NCBI RefSeq assembly: GCF_008923725.1
Contig: NZ_WBPF01000016.1
Location: forward strand, 558,001 to 622,000
Length of the DNA stretch: 64,000 nucleotides
Direction of reading: 5' to 3'
Source of the DNA: Bacillus sp. CH140a_4T
Lineage (GTDB): Bacteria > Bacillota > Bacilli > Bacillales > Bacillaceae_G
Below, one piece after another: positions 63,888 through 64,000 of this stretch (positions are counted from its first letter, which is position 1; each line of letters starts with the position of its first letter). The position numbers and the translations under genes are program-made. Under the pieces are notes generated by a model. That model did not search any database. It saw nothing but the letters and a program-made list of their open reading frames with translations, and was not told the origin of the DNA.

Positions 63888-64000
63888 CATGGAAAAGTGT
63901 CGATTTTGAAAACTATAATCAAATTCCTTGGTTTTTATATGTGGATTTCTTACAATGAAAGATAAGAGCTATCTTATTTTCTGTAGAAGAGGTGTTAGTA

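Overview
The window is chromosomal DNA of a low-GC Firmicute, almost certainly a member of the Bacillus cereus group. This rests on recognised proteins (UppP, DltXABCD, QueCDEF, NrdIEF, IlvEBNC-LeuABCD, the HisZ-type his operon, GerW/YtfJ), on strong AGGAGG ribosome binding sites with frequent TTG/GTG starts, and on sporulation-phosphorelay genes (Spo0E-like phosphatase, KinB-like kinase). Assignments come from reading the sequence; no database search was run.

Layout. 1-7.6 kb: 3'-truncated divergent polysaccharide deacetylase, Spo0E-like phosphatase, Cache-domain histidine kinase, MarR regulator, M3 oligopeptidase, DinB-like protein, KinB-like kinase. 7.7-10.2 kb: preQ1-I riboswitch and queCDEF. 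10.3-13 kb: small conserved genes, a histidine phosphatase and a GNAT acetyltransferase. 13.3-17.4 kb: class Ib ribonucleotide reductase (nrdI-nrdE-nrdF) behind paired NrdR boxes, with nrdE split by an ORF-less 376-nt group I intron. 17.5-21.1 kb: a GntR/YtrA-type regulator and two ABC transporter pairs. 21.2-26.4 kb: CPBP protease, Lrp regulator, AhpD-like protein with a truncated isochorismatase behind it, SseB-like protein, LD-carboxypeptidase, nitronate monooxygenase. 26.4-30.8 kb (minus strand): dltXABCD for D-alanylation of teichoic acids. 31-35.5 kb: M20 peptidase, Fur-controlled flavodoxin, a Cas4/AddB-like protein, a phosphotransferase. 35.6-44.2 kb: MATE pump, UppP, thioredoxin-like protein, YrvL-like protein, MarR regulator, dicarboxylate symporter, a four-copy ~210-bp noncoding tandem repeat, and a Ktr/Trk K+ transporter. 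44.2-46.3 kb: small membrane protein, GerW, a candidate independent small RNA, and a UPF0180 gene. 46.4-55.8 kb: ilvE, Ile T-box, ilvBNC, leuABCD. 55.8-63.6 kb: complete hisZGDBHAFIEJ operon. A small gene closes the window.

Regulation. The branched-chain cluster carries a cre site, a CodY box and a T-box. The his operon has its own promoter and a leader whose 17-residue peptide contains three consecutive His codons next to the stop. Mutually exclusive RNA hairpins and an intrinsic terminator follow. This reads as ribosome-mediated attenuation, an unusual mechanism for a Firmicute, and is the most interesting item here. The tandem repeat array upstream of the K+ transporter, with one compensatory stem change and one copy holding an alternative 15-bp hairpin, is the second.
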